Positions 16,676 through 26,175 of a stretch of 64,000 bases of DNA are shown here, one piece after another; the first letter of the stretch is position 1; every line of letters begins with the position of its first letter. Under the pieces are notes generated by a model, which saw nothing but the letters and a program-made list of their open reading frames with translations, ran no database searches and was not told the origin of the DNA. The stretch spans positions 1-64,000 of the forward strand of contig NZ_AUMJ01000015.1 of NCBI RefSeq assembly GCF_000430625.1, read 5' to 3'. Position numbers and translations under genes: made by a program. Origin of the DNA: Aneurinibacillus terranovensis DSM 18919. GTDB lineage: Bacteria; Bacillota; Bacilli; Aneurinibacillales; Aneurinibacillaceae.

Positions 16676-17947
16676 ATGTTTAAGTTCAATGATGAAAAAG
16701 GTCAGTTGAAATGTTCTTTCTGTGGAAAATCTCAGGACCAGGTACGCAAGCTCGTGGCCGGACCGGGTGTATATATTTGTGATGAATGTATTGAGCTTTG
16801 TACCGAAATCGTGGAAGAGGAGCTCGGAACTGAAGAAGAGATTGATTTAAAAGAGATTCCGAAGCCAAGTGAAATCCGCAATTTCCTTGATGATTATGTC
16901 ATCGGCCAGGATGCGGCGAAGAAATCACTTTCTGTTGCCGTTTACAACCATTATAAGCGAATTAATACCGGTGCAAAAATCGATGACGTTGAGCTTGCAA
17001 AGAGCAACATTCTTATGCTCGGTCCTACCGGCAGCGGGAAAACCCTGCTTGCTCAAACGTTAGCCCGTATTTTAAACGTGCCGTTTGCGATCGCCGATGC
17101 TACGTCCCTCACAGAAGCAGGATATGTAGGGGAAGACGTGGAAAACATTCTTCTTAAACTGATCCAGGCGGCCGATTATGATGTGGAAAAGGCCGAACGT
17201 GGAATTATTTACATCGACGAAATTGACAAAGTGGCGCGGAAATCGGAGAACCCTTCTATCACGCGGGATGTTTCCGGTGAAGGGGTTCAGCAGGCTTTGC
17301 TTAAAATTCTCGAAGGCACAGTAGCCAGTGTACCTCCGCAGGGCGGACGCAAACACCCGCATCAGGAGTTTATACAAATCGACACATCCAACATTCTCTT
17401 CATTGTCGGAGGAGCGTTTGACGGGATTGAATCTATTATTAAGCGCCGGATAGGCAAGAAGGTAATTGGTTTCGGTTCCGATATGGATGCAACAACCCGT
17501 GACCTGAAAGCCGGGGAATATTTGCAAAAGGTGCTGCCGGAAGATTTGCTTAAATTCGGTTTGATTCCTGAATTTGTCGGCCGGCTCCCTGTCATTACCA
17601 CACTCGAACCTCTCGATGAAGAAGCGCTCGTACGAATTCTGACAGAGCCAAAGAATGCGCTGGTAAAACAGTACCAGAAACTGCTTGAAATGGATAATGC
17701 CGAACTTGTGTTTGCGGAAGGCGCATTAAAGGAAATCGCCAAAGAAGCGATTAAACGCAACACCGGTGCCCGTGGACTTCGCTCGATCATTGAAGGGATT
17801 ATGCTCGACATCATGTTCGAACTTCCGTCACGTGACGATATCGTAAGATGTGTAATTACGGATGAAACCGTAAAAAGAAAATCGGATCCTGAATTATACA
17901 CGGAACAGGGCAAACTAATTGATGTAAGTAAACCGGAAAGTGCATAA
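16676..17947 (+). CDS. clpX: ATP-dependent Clp protease ATPase subunit ClpX
   Basis: ClpX unfolds substrates and feeds them to ClpP. The 423-residue protein begins with a four-cysteine zinc-binding domain (CSFCGKS and CDECIELC, residues 12-42), followed by the AAA+ domain with Walker [13 protein letters not shown] near 118, Walker [14 protein letters not shown] near 180, a ClpP-docking IGF loop near 263 (KKVIGFGSD) and sensor 2 GARGLRS near 365. It follows clpP by 11 bases, and a terminator lies downstream. Confidence 0.97.
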   Translation: MFKFNDEKGQLKCSFCGKSQDQVRKLVAGPGVYICDECIELCTEIVEEELGTEEEIDLKEIPKPSEIRNFLDDYVIGQDAAKKSLSVAVYNHYKRINTGAKIDDVELAKSNILMLGPTGSGKTLLAQTLARILNVPFAIADATSLTEAGYVGEDVENILLKLIQAADYDVEKAERGIIYIDEIDKVARKSENPSITRDVSGEGVQQALLKILEGTVASVPPQGGRKHPHQEFIQIDTSNILFIVGGAFDGIESIIKRRIGKKVIGFGSDMDATTRDLKAGEYLQKVLPEDLLKFGLIPEFVGRLPVITTLEPLDEEALVRILTEPKNALVKQYQKLLEMDNAELVFAEGALKEIAKEAIKRNTGARGLRSIIEGIMLDIMFELPSRDDIVRCVITDETVKRKSDPELYTEQGKLIDVSKPESA

Positions 17948-17958
17948 GACACTTTGCT

Positions 17959-17991
17959 AAGAGAGGTTGTTATTACAGCCTCTCTTTTGTT
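17959..17991 (+). terminator. terminator after clpX
   Basis: Stem AAGAGAGG / CCTCTCTT (17959-17966, 17979-17986) followed by TTTTGTTG. A second inverted repeat follows at 18004-18045. Confidence 0.8.
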
Positions 17992-18003
17992 GCGTTTCAA
18001 CTT

Positions 18004-18045
18004 AGCAAGAAAAATGGAGGAAGAAAACCGCGCGTTTTTCTTGCT
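18004..18045 (+). repeat. inverted repeat between clpX and lonB
   Basis: Arms AGCAAGAAAAA and TTTTTCTTGCT (18004-18014, 18035-18045) are perfectly complementary around a 20-base loop. A T-rich stretch follows, so it may be a back-up terminator. Confidence 0.55.
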
Positions 18046-18057
18046 CTGTTTTTCTTA

Positions 18058-18087
18058 GTTTAGTTCCCGGCTTCAAAGGCAATAATA
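18058..18087 (+). promoter_or_regulatory. sigma-F promoter of lonB
   Basis: GTTTA (18058-18062), a 15-base spacer and GGCAATAATA (18078-18087) match the forespore sigma-F pattern GYWTA-N15-GGNRANAHTR at every defined position. B. subtilis lonB is known to be sigma-F dependent, which supports the call. Confidence 0.75.
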
Positions 18088-18148
18088 CTCCTAGAAAAGA
18101 GACATAGAGGTGCCCGCTTCGCATTTCTCTATTTTTAGGAGGGTACAT

Positions 18149-19843
18149 ATGAATTGGACATTTATCTTAACGTTGATTCAGGTGTTTTTTGCGGTGGTCA
18201 TTGGATTATACTTCTGGAATCTACTTAAGAATCAACGATCCAGCCGAACGACGGTGGACCGTGAATCGCGAAAAGAAATGGAGCAATTAAAAAAGCTTCG
18301 TTCCGTTTCACTTACTGAGCCTCTCTCTGAAAAAACGCGCCCGTCATCTCTTGCCGATCTCGTTGGACAGGAAGATGGCATCCGTGCCCTCCGCGCTGCG
18401 CTGTGTGGTCCCAATCCTCAGCACGTGATTATATATGGGCCGCCGGGAGTAGGGAAAACGGCGGCGGCGCGAGTTATTTTAGAAGAAGCGAAAAAGAATC
18501 CCACTTCCCCATTTAAACAGGATGCATTATTTACCGAATTGGATGCAACGACTGCCCGCTTTGATGAACGGGGAATTGCCGACCCATTAATAGGCTCGGT
18601 TCATGATCCTATTTATCAAGGGGCCGGTGCGATGGGACAGGCCGGAATTCCCCAGCCTAAACCCGGAGCTGTGACAAAAGCACACGGGGGACTGCTGTTT
18701 ATTGACGAAATCGGTGAATTACATCCGATTCAGTTGAATAAGCTGCTTAAAGTATTGGAAGATCGAAAAGTATTTTTGGAGAGCGCGTATTATAACGAGG
18801 AAAACCCGCAGATCCCTAAACATATTCACGATATTTTTCAAAATGGGCTGCCTGCTGATTTCCGTTTGGTTGGTGCGACTACACGGACGCCGGATGAGCT
18901 GCCGCCGGCCCTTCGCTCCCGCTGTCTGGAAATATTTTTTCGGTCCCTTACACCGGATGAAATTGCTTCGATAATAAAGAACGCTGTTGAAAAAATGAAT
19001 ATGTCTGCCGCAGAAGGGGCGATTGAATTTTTAACCAGGTACGCCGCCAATGGGCGGGAAGCGGTGAATATGGTTCAGATTGCAGCGGGGCTGGCAATTA
19101 CAGAAGACCGCAATACGATAACGAAGTCGGATGTCGAATGGGTTGTGAACAGCAGTCAGAAGTCTCCTCGTCCGGATAAAAAAGTATCGGGTGAATCGTT
19201 TGTAGGTCTTGTTAATGGCCTAGCCGTATACGGCCCGAATTTGGGTGCGCTGCTGGAGATTGAAGTAACAGCAGCGAGAGCGGTGCAACCGGGAACCGGG
19301 CAGGTGATGATAAGCGGCGTTGTAGAGGAAGAAGAAATGGGGGGACGCGGCCGGACGCTTCGCCGCAAATCGATGGCCCGTAGTTCGTTGGATAATGTTT
19401 TGACTGTTCTGCGGATGAAAGGTGTTCCGACGGCTGATTACGAAATCCACATTAACTTTCCCGGCGGTGCGCCAGTCGACGGACCGTCAGCCGGAATCGC
19501 TATCGCTACGGCTATTTTTTCAGCCATTATGGAGGAGCCGATCGATAACTATGTGGCGATGACCGGGGAGATTGGTTTATATGGGAACGTCAAGCCGATC
19601 GGCGGTGTCGTGGCCAAAGTGGAAGCAGCCAGACGTGCCGGCGTGAAAAAAGTCCTTATCCCGAAGGACAACTGGCAGGAAATTTTTCAAGGGATGGAAG
19701 GGATCGAGGTCATCGCGGTGGAGAAATTAGACGAAGTGCTGGAGCAAGCGATCATTACCAAGCCTGAAATAGTCCCGCTGGAACAAACTCTTCGCAAGGC
19801 CACTGAAATCCTGAATCCTTCTCCGTCCTCCATTCAAGCATAA
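18149..19843 (+). CDS. lonB: LonB, forespore-type ATP-dependent protease
   Basis: LonB is a sporulation-linked Lon protease. ATG 18149 follows AGGAGGG; the in-frame upstream extension is not supported. The 564-residue protein has an N-terminal membrane segment (residues 3-23, WTFILTLIQVFFAVVIGLYF), an AAA+ module with Walker [10 protein letters not shown] near 108 and LLFIDEIGELH near 185, and a C-terminal Lon peptidase domain (about 345-550) with catalytic Ser in GPSAGIAIATA near 450 and Lys in the GGVVAKVEAARRAG stretch. It lacks the large N domain of LonA. A sigma-F promoter lies upstream. Confidence 0.95.
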   Translation: MNWTFILTLIQVFFAVVIGLYFWNLLKNQRSSRTTVDRESRKEMEQLKKLRSVSLTEPLSEKTRPSSLADLVGQEDGIRALRAALCGPNPQHVIIYGPPGVGKTAAARVILEEAKKNPTSPFKQDALFTELDATTARFDERGIADPLIGSVHDPIYQGAGAMGQAGIPQPKPGAVTKAHGGLLFIDEIGELHPIQLNKLLKVLEDRKVFLESAYYNEENPQIPKHIHDIFQNGLPADFRLVGATTRTPDELPPALRSRCLEIFFRSLTPDEIASIIKNAVEKMNMSAAEGAIEFLTRYAANGREAVNMVQIAAGLAITEDRNTITKSDVEWVVNSSQKSPRPDKKVSGESFVGLVNGLAVYGPNLGALLEIEVTAARAVQPGTGQVMISGVVEEEEMGGRGRTLRRKSMARSSLDNVLTVLRMKGVPTADYEIHINFPGGAPVDGPSAGIAIATAIFSAIMEEPIDNYVAMTGEIGLYGNVKPIGGVVAKVEAARRAGVKKVLIPKDNWQEIFQGMEGIEVIAVEKLDEVLEQAIITKPEIVPLEQTLRKATEILNPSPSSIQA

Positions 19844-19963
19844 AGGCATATTTGACGGATTTCGGGATTAGACAAGAAGGACTGGTTACGTTAAAATGAA
19901 ATGCAGAAAAACCTTGTACTGGTAACATTTCATCATGGCTACAGGGGACTGGAGGTAGAACAG

Positions 19964-22294
19964 ATGGGAACAACTGAAAAAGAGAGACAAATCCCTCTTC
20001 TTCCATTGCGAGGATTGCTCGTTTTCCCGAGCATGGTCTTGCATCTTGATGTCGGCCGGCAAAAGTCGGTCAAGGCGTTGGAAAAAGCAATGGTGGATGA
20101 TAACCTCATTCTTCTGTCTACACAGGAAGAAGTGCACATTGAGGAACCAGATAAAGAACAGATTTTTAACGTAGGTACCGTGGCCAAAGTGAAGCAGATG
20201 TTGAAGCTGCCCAATGGGACGATTCGTGTGCTGGTGGAAGGAATTTGTCGGGCAAGAATCGAGCAATATTTACAGGAAGAGGAATACTTCGAAGTACAGA
20301 TTTCCTTTCTAGATGATAAGGAAGACTCCGGCACTGAGATTGAAGCGCTGATGCGAACCGTGCTGGCTAATTTTGAACAGTATATAAACCTGTCAAAAAA
20401 AATTGTACCGGAGACGCTTGCCTCCGTATCTGATATAACGGAACCCGGAAGACTTGCGGACATTATTACCTCTCACCTCCCGCTCAAGATACGAGATAAA
20501 CAGGAGATTTTGGAGACGATTCCCGTTCGGGAACGTCTGGAAAAGCTGCTTGCAATTTTGAATAACGAGCGAGAGGTGCTCGATCTGGAACGAAAAATCG
20601 GACAGCGTGTAAAAAAGCAGATGGAGAAAACGCAGAAGGAGTATTATCTGCGTGAACAGATGAAAGCGATCCAGAAGGAGCTTGGGGATAAAGAGGGCCG
20701 CGTCGGAGAAGTAGAAGAGTTGCGCAAGAAACTCGATGAGTCGGGAGCACCCAGGAATATCGTTGACAAAGTGGAACGGGAAATTGAACGACTTGAGAAA
20801 ATGCCGACAACGAGTGCGGAAGGCAGTGTCATCCGTACGTATATTGATTGGCTGCTTGGACTGCCGTGGACGAAGCGAACCGAGGACAATCTTGATATCA
20901 GAAATGCGGAACGCGTGTTGGATGAAGACCATTACGGGCTTGAAAAAGCCAAAGAACGCGTGCTTGAATATCTGGCCGTACAGAAACTCGTTAACAAGTC
21001 AAAGGGCCCCATCCTTTGCCTTGTTGGACCCCCGGGAGTTGGAAAAACGTCACTCGCTCGTTCTGTTGCGCGTGCGTTAAACCGGAAATTCGTCCGCATT
21101 TCACTGGGTGGAGTCAGGGATGAAGCTGAAATCCGCGGACATCGCCGCACCTATGTGGGTGCGATGCCGGGCCGGATCATCCAGGGAATGAAGACGGCCG
21201 GCACGTTAAACCCTGTGTTCCTGTTGGACGAAATCGATAAGATGTCCAACGATTTTAGGGGGGACCCGGGAGCAGCCTTACTCGAAGTGCTGGATCCGAA
21301 CCAAAATGACACTTTTAGCGATCACTATATTGAAGAACCGTATGATTTATCATCCGTTATGTTTATTACAACAGCCAACGCGGTTCATACGATTCCCCGG
21401 CCACTGTTAGACCGGATGGAAATGCTGTATATTCCCGGCTATACAGAAATTGAAAAACTTAAAATTTGCCAGGGATACCTGCTGCCTAAACAATTGGAAG
21501 AGCATGGTCTCGATAAAGATAAGCTTCGCGTGCAGGAAAAGGCGCTTATGAAAGTGATCCGCCAGTATACCCGGGAAGCGGGCGTGCGCAACCTGAACCG
21601 GATGATGGAGACCATTTGCCGGAAAGCAGCCCGGATGATTGTGTCCGGTGAGAAGAAAAAAGTCGTTGTTACCCCGAATACCGTCGAAGATATGCTCGGT
21701 GGGCCTAAGTTTCGCTACGGCGTGGCTGAAACGGAAGATCAGGTTGGCGCGGTGACAGGCCTTGCGTGGACGGAAGCGGGAGGAGATACACTCAATATTG
21801 AAGTATCCGTTCTTCCTGGTAAAGGGAAACTTACGCTAACGGGTCAGCTCGGCGATGTGATGAAGGAATCTGCCCAGGCTGCGTTTAGTTATATTCGCTC
21901 CCTCGCGAAAGAGTTCAATATCGATCCGGAATTTTATGAAAAAAACGATATCCATATTCATGTTCCGGAAGGGGCCATCCCGAAGGATGGGCCGTCCGCG
22001 GGGATTACGATGGCCACCGCACTTGTCTCCGCTCTAAGCGGCATCCCTGTTTCCCGGGAAGTTGGCATGACGGGAGAAATTACCCTGCGGGGCCGGGTGC
22101 TGCCGATCGGCGGCTTGAAGGAAAAGGCTCTAGCCGCTCACCGGGCCGGATTAAAGACAATTATTATTCCACGCGACAATGAAAAAGATATTGATGATAT
22201 TCCGGAAAGTGTTCGGGAAGACCTGACATTTATCCCGGTTGAGCACCTTGATCAAGTATTGAAGGTGGCCTTGGTAAAGGCGGTATCCCGATGA
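19964..22294 (+). CDS. lonA: Lon (LonA) ATP-dependent protease
   Basis: LonA degrades damaged and regulatory proteins in the cytoplasm. ATG 19964 follows GGAGG, giving 776 residues and the usual opening before [13 protein letters not shown]. Domains in order are a LAN substrate-binding domain (1-200), helical linker (200-310), AAA+ ATPase (Walker [14 protein letters not shown] near 355, Walker [12 protein letters not shown] near 418), and Lon peptidase (about 590-775) with Ser in [12 protein letters not shown] near 678 and Lys in [14 protein letters not shown] near 720. The stop codon overlaps the start of engB (ATGA). No CtsR box is seen upstream. Confidence 0.97.
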   Translation: MGTTEKERQIPLLPLRGLLVFPSMVLHLDVGRQKSVKALEKAMVDDNLILLSTQEEVHIEEPDKEQIFNVGTVAKVKQMLKLPNGTIRVLVEGICRARIEQYLQEEEYFEVQISFLDDKEDSGTEIEALMRTVLANFEQYINLSKKIVPETLASVSDITEPGRLADIITSHLPLKIRDKQEILETIPVRERLEKLLAILNNEREVLDLERKIGQRVKKQMEKTQKEYYLREQMKAIQKELGDKEGRVGEVEELRKKLDESGAPRNIVDKVEREIERLEKMPTTSAEGSVIRTYIDWLLGLPWTKRTEDNLDIRNAERVLDEDHYGLEKAKERVLEYLAVQKLVNKSKGPILCLVGPPGVGKTSLARSVARALNRKFVRISLGGVRDEAEIRGHRRTYVGAMPGRIIQGMKTAGTLNPVFLLDEIDKMSNDFRGDPGAALLEVLDPNQNDTFSDHYIEEPYDLSSVMFITTANAVHTIPRPLLDRMEMLYIPGYTEIEKLKICQGYLLPKQLEEHGLDKDKLRVQEKALMKVIRQYTREAGVRNLNRMMETICRKAARMIVSGEKKKVVVTPNTVEDMLGGPKFRYGVAETEDQVGAVTGLAWTEAGGDTLNIEVSVLPGKGKLTLTGQLGDVMKESAQAAFSYIRSLAKEFNIDPEFYEKNDIHIHVPEGAIPKDGPSAGITMATALVSALSGIPVSREVGMTGEITLRGRVLPIGGLKEKALAAHRAGLKTIIIPRDNEKDIDDIPESVREDLTFIPVEHLDQVLKVALVKAVSR

Positions 22295-22917
22295 AGGTTA
22301 ATCAAGCCGAATTTGTGATTAGCGCCGTTTCACCCAGGCAGTATCCGCCGGGCGACCTTCCGGAAATTGCCCTGGCCGGACGGTCGAACGTAGGTAAATC
22401 ATCATTTATCAACAAAATGATAAACCGTAAAAATCTGGCCCGCACATCCTCTAAACCTGGTAAAACCCAGACTCTGAACTATTATTTAATTAATAATGAA
22501 ATGTTTTTTGTCGACTTGCCTGGTTACGGCTACGCCAAAGTTTCAAAAACGGAGAAAGAAAAATGGGGCCAGATGATGGAAGAGTACCTGAAAACCCGGG
22601 AGCAGCTCAAGGCGGTGATTCAGGTTGTTGATATTCGTCACCTTCCTACCAAAGATGACCAGGCGATGTACCAATTTTTAAAACACTACCGGATTCCCGT
22701 CATTGTGATCGCGACAAAAGCGGACAAGGTTTCGAAAGGCAGATGGCCCAAACACCTGAAAGATGTACGGACAACCCTGCAGATGGAGAAAGAAGACTCG
22801 CTTTTGATCTTTTCTTCCGAAACCGGCGCAGGGAAAGACGAAGCCTGGAAAGAAATCTGGAACAAGATAAAGCATGGAAAGGAAAATGGTGGAAACGACG
22901 AGGGAAGTCCCAAATAA
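22291..22917 (+). CDS. ysxC: EngB/YsxC ribosome-assembly GTPase
   Basis: This GTPase takes part in assembling the 50S ribosomal subunit. The 208-residue protein carries G1 GRSNVGKSS near residue 30, a G2-like threonine in KPGKTQT, G3 [11 protein letters not shown] near 74, and G4 TKADKVSKG near 140. Its start overlaps the lonA stop, so translation is coupled. In B. subtilis hemA follows closely; here about 7 kb of other genes intervenes. Confidence 0.95.
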   Translation: MKVNQAEFVISAVSPRQYPPGDLPEIALAGRSNVGKSSFINKMINRKNLARTSSKPGKTQTLNYYLINNEMFFVDLPGYGYAKVSKTEKEKWGQMMEEYLKTREQLKAVIQVVDIRHLPTKDDQAMYQFLKHYRIPVIVIATKADKVSKGRWPKHLKDVRTTLQMEKEDSLLIFSSETGAGKDEAWKEIWNKIKHGKENGGNDEGSPK

Positions 22918-22933
22918 TTAAATCCCAAAAAAT

Positions 22934-22975
22934 AGCCCGTAATCACGATAAAAGTGGTACGGGCTCATTATTTTT
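22934..22975 (+). terminator. terminator after ysxC
   Basis: Stem AGCCCGTA / TACGGGCT (22934-22941, 22958-22965) followed by a T-rich tail ATTATTTTTG. It closes the lonA-ysxC unit. Confidence 0.85.
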
Positions 22976-23272
22976 GATGCGATTTTTACTGCTAAAGTGG
23001 GTCTTGGAATTTCTATAAGAGGCTTTTGGGTCAGCCCCCTTTTTTCTTTTACCACGCATGAATGCAGCCGAGTGTAAAACTTAAGTTGGGATGCGCAAAC
23101 CGTCCGTGCTCCTCTTCCGCTTGGAGGCGGACCGAAACATCCGGGTATCTCAATGATGGAGACAGTCGGGCCTAAAAGCACCTCCAAGCTCCAGAGAAGC
23201 ACTGGGTAGCGGAAAAAAAGCAAAAAAATAGAAACCGACCATTCCATTCACCGCCCTCTGAGTTTGTTTCTG
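22976..23272. other. intergenic stretch with repeat family 2 copy B
   Basis: No supported gene. The minus strand is open for about 109 codons but shows no family and overlaps the ysxC terminator. The stretch holds the second copy of a dispersed repeat. T-runs on the minus strand near 23210-23225, after a weak AGAAAC/GTTTCT pairing, may end the transporter transcript. Confidence 0.45.
23089..23141 (-). repeat. dispersed repeat family 2, copy B
   Basis: Its minus strand aligns with 9044-9096, sharing TTTCGGT, GGAAGAGGA, ACGGAC and GCGC blocks in order. A 15-base word ACCATTCCATTCACC occurs near both copies (9021 and 23238), but in different relative orientation, so it may be chance. Confidence 0.5.
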
Positions 23273-24202
23273 CTAACAATTCGTCGAAGTTTTTGCCTTG
23301 TCCCTCATCCTCTGTACCAGCTGATCAATAGGCAGCTCCGCTAAAATCATACCGATAAAAATAAACAGACACCCAACGAGTGAACGGCCGGTTAATACGT
23401 CGCTGGAGAAGAAGTAGGAGGTAACGGCGGCGAAAACGGGTTCCATTGAGAAGATAAGGGCGACCCGTGTTGGAGTCGTAAACTTTTGGCACTTTGTCTG
23501 GGCCAGAAAAGCAAGTGCTGTTGCGGGTATCGCTGTGATGAGAAGGGCCCAATACACGGTGGGGTTCATCATCACGGCCGGTCTCAGAGCCGCATGCCAG
23601 TCTTCAAACACCAGGGAACCAAGGCCGCTAAGGATCGATACCGTGAGAATCTGCAGCAATGCGAGCGCCAACGATGGAAAATGAGGGGCGTAACGCCCGG
23701 TGTAAATAATTTGTAAAGCGAAAGAAATCGCACAAAGAAAAACAAAGATATCTCCCTTATTAACCGCCATCGTATTGCTCATGGTAAGAAAGTATAATCC
23801 AATGGTTGCAATCAGAATGCCTAAAATGGCGGAAAGTTTTGGATGCTGCCTGAGGATGAAAAAAGCAAAAACCGGAACCATGACAACAGAGAGACCGGTG
23901 ATAAATCCGGCCTTAGATGAAGTTGTATAAAGCAAGCCAACTGTTTGAAACGCATACCCTAAAAACAGCAGGGTCCCAAGTATGAATCCTGCAACCATTA
24001 ATTTTCCATTAATTTGGCGAATCTGCTGCCGATAAAACATAATAAGAAAAACAAATAAAAAAACGGACGCAATAAAAAAACGAATGCTGTTAAATGTCAG
24101 TGGGGGGAGGGTATTAATTGCATTCTGCACCACAACGAAAGTCGTTCCCCACACGAGAGTAACAAACAGCAAAATAGCATCAGCTACAAGCGTTTTTTTC
24201 AT
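23273..24202 (-). CDS. EamA/DMT-family transporter
   Basis: A 309-residue inner-membrane protein with ten predicted hydrophobic segments arranged as two EamA repeats (about 5-140 and 150-290), typical of the drug/metabolite transporter superfamily. LFVTLVWGTTFVVVQ in the first segment is characteristic. Substrates of this family range from amino acids to drugs and cannot be deduced here. ATG 24202 is preferred (GGTGA seven bases before), though GTG 24214 is possible. It is a single gene on the minus strand, divergent from the chemoreceptor gene, with repeat family 1 copy 3 in between. Confidence 0.85.
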   Translation of the reverse strand: MKKTLVADAILLFVTLVWGTTFVVVQNAINTLPPLTFNSIRFFIASVFLFVFLIMFYRQQIRQINGKLMVAGFILGTLLFLGYAFQTVGLLYTTSSKAGFITGLSVVMVPVFAFFILRQHPKLSAILGILIATIGLYFLTMSNTMAVNKGDIFVFLCAISFALQIIYTGRYAPHFPSLALALLQILTVSILSGLGSLVFEDWHAALRPAVMMNPTVYWALLITAIPATALAFLAQTKCQKFTTPTRVALIFSMEPVFAAVTSYFFSSDVLTGRSLVGCLFIFIGMILAELPIDQLVQRMRDKAKTSTNC

Positions 24203-24228
24203 AAAGATGTTCACCCGACCCTTTCTCA

Positions 24229-24322
24229 GCGTGCAGGAAAGTGTAACTTTCTTACACGCATACGTGTAACTAAAGCTAACGCCTACGCCTTTTGCTTGGC
24301 GCTAATCAAATTGTCTTTACAC
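24229..24322 (+). repeat. dispersed repeat family 1, copy 3, with upstream hairpin
   Basis: A 13-base imperfect inverted repeat (GCGTGCAGGAAAG / CTTTCTTACACGC, loop TGTAA) is followed six bases later by the 57-base core at 24266-24322. The core matches copy 2 at 41 of 57 positions. The hairpin plus core layout matches that at 43209-43300. Confidence 0.7.
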
Positions 24323-24500
24323 ACATACATGCAGCCAAGCCTGGTACTCCCGTTTGTATGTGGCAGAGAGATATTACAATTATAAGGGAAAAAAAGATAA
24401 GGTGGAAAAGAAATAATATTCCGAAATATAATAAGGAAAAGCAGGTTCGACTGAATCGAATGGCGAATAATTCAATATGCCTAATAAAGGGGGAACGTGT

Positions 24501-26123
24501 ATGAATCGCATGCTTCAAAGCCGGAGTGCGAGAACAGGACTTGCTAAAGTCCAGCGAACAGCAAAAAGAATAGAACCGCTTCTAAGAGAAATGGAATCCA
24601 TCGATTCATGCAGAGAGCAGATAAGGGCGATCCTGGATGAGGATCTTGCGAACGACGAATATTTCGTACTCGTTGACAGGAACGGACACGGTCTTGTTCA
24701 TACGAATCGGCTTCGTGAAGGAAATATTTTTGACGATGAAGTAGGTAGAAAGTCGGCGAATACGGATCAACCTCTGCTGCAAGTGTATCCGCGCAATACG
24801 GGTGAATTGTTAATCGACGCATCCTGTCCGGTTTTAAAATACGCAAATGGTAAGCGCTTTAATTTGCGGATGGGACGCATTATGCACCGCCCGTTTTTGA
24901 CTCCGGCGATTTATGGATTGGGGACTGTTCCAACGCTGGCAACCGCCTTTACATTTATCGCGATGGGCGACATGAAGGAATCTATGCTATTTGCCTCCAT
25001 TATCTCACTTGTTGTAGGAATCAGCGGATCTTTTATTTTGTATAACCAGATCGCAAGCCGTTTACGTGATTGGTACAAGGTAACCCGAAGTATTTCAGCG
25101 GGAGACCTGCGTGTCACAACGCGAAGCCATGGGCGGAATCAATTTACCCAGATGGGGTATGAGTTAAATAAAGTTATTATTGGAACGAGGAACATTGTAC
25201 AGGAATTGGCTGTCTCCGCTGAGGTGACAAAAGATATAAGTGAAGCCCAGGCGGGAGAAGCGGCACAGATCGTTCGGACTTTCGAAGAAATGTCGGAAAT
25301 GATGAACACGTTTCGCACAGGGACGGAATCCCAGCTCGCTTCCTTAGAAGAAGCGCACGCGATGACAGAGCAAATGATGACCGAAGTACATAAGATGACC
25401 GATAATATAAGTCAGGCTCTGTCTTTATCAAACAGTGCTTTTGAGAGCGCCAACATAGGAACTGCAGCTATAGGCGATTCAGAATTTCATATGAAAAACA
25501 TTGAATCTCTCGTAACGGAAGCGGTTCAGAGAATTTCGGCCGTATCGCATTTTACAAATGAAATGATGCAGAAAATTTCCATGATTACGGGGATTGCGCG
25601 GCAAACGAATATGCTTGCGCTGAATGCTTCCATTGAAGCCGCGCGTGCCGGAGAACACGGACGCGGATTCGCAATTGTAGCGGGTCAGGTACGCAATCTG
25701 TCCGAAAGCACGTCACAGTTTGCAGACGATATTTTGATGACGCTGGAAAAAACGCGGGAGGAAGCAACGGAAGCCGTACAAAAAGCGGAAGAAAGTGTAA
25801 GGGCGATTACAAAAGGAATGGAAGTCGTGAAAGTAGCGGGAGAATCGATCCGTACGATGCATGAAGTAGTTGAAAAAACGAAAGATCAAGTATCGGAAAA
25901 TGTAACGTTCTCAAGCCGCATCATGGAGAATGGAGCGGAGATGGAACATATTATTGGAAGTCTGACCGCCATTGTGGAGGAATTTACCGAGTCAATGGCC
26001 AAGGGGGCAGCCTCTATGGAACAGCAGGTAGGTGGAGTTCAGGATCTTGCCCGGGCAGCCGAAAAATTATCTGAGCAATCACAAATTCTTCATACAGTTG
26101 TTAAAAGATTTACAATAAGTTAA
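24501..26123 (+). CDS. methyl-accepting chemotaxis protein with sensor ahead of its membrane hairpin
   Basis: A 540-residue chemoreceptor-like protein. ATG 24501 follows AGGGGGAA. Residues 1-130 form a soluble region with a sensor-like stretch ([17 protein letters not shown]). Two membrane segments follow close together, about 132-152 and 158-178, then a HAMP-like stretch and a long methylation/signalling coiled coil. The signalling tip has the conserved [20 protein letters not shown] and [15 protein letters not shown]. No membrane segment precedes the sensor, so the sensor is probably cytoplasmic. It lies 52 bases upstream of ppx, suggesting a possible shared transcript. The ligand is unknown. 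Confidence 0.88.
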   Translation: MNRMLQSRSARTGLAKVQRTAKRIEPLLREMESIDSCREQIRAILDEDLANDEYFVLVDRNGHGLVHTNRLREGNIFDDEVGRKSANTDQPLLQVYPRNTGELLIDASCPVLKYANGKRFNLRMGRIMHRPFLTPAIYGLGTVPTLATAFTFIAMGDMKESMLFASIISLVVGISGSFILYNQIASRLRDWYKVTRSISAGDLRVTTRSHGRNQFTQMGYELNKVIIGTRNIVQELAVSAEVTKDISEAQAGEAAQIVRTFEEMSEMMNTFRTGTESQLASLEEAHAMTEQMMTEVHKMTDNISQALSLSNSAFESANIGTAAIGDSEFHMKNIESLVTEAVQRISAVSHFTNEMMQKISMITGIARQTNMLALNASIEAARAGEHGRGFAIVAGQVRNLSESTSQFADDILMTLEKTREEATEAVQKAEESVRAITKGMEVVKVAGESIRTMHEVVEKTKDQVSENVTFSSRIMENGAEMEHIIGSLTAIVEEFTESMAKGAASMEQQVGGVQDLARAAEKLSEQSQILHTVVKRFTIS

Positions 26124-26175
26124 CATATAATCGTTAAAATAAGTAAGAAGTACAAAATGCGTAAGGCTGGTAATT

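Noticed and set aside
22918-23247. 109-codon open frame on the minus strand after ysxC
   Set aside because: It overlaps the ysxC terminator and repeat family 2, has no good ribosome binding site and no recognisable domain; the open frame is better explained by repeat DNA.
9021-23252. 15-base word ACCATTCCATTCACC shared at 9021 and 23238
   Set aside because: One or two shared 15-mers are expected by chance in 64 kb, and the orientation relative to repeat family 2 differs between the two copies.
24215-24500. sigma-D promoter for the chemoreceptor gene
   Set aside because: No TAAA-N15-GCCGATAA-like pair was found in the upstream region.
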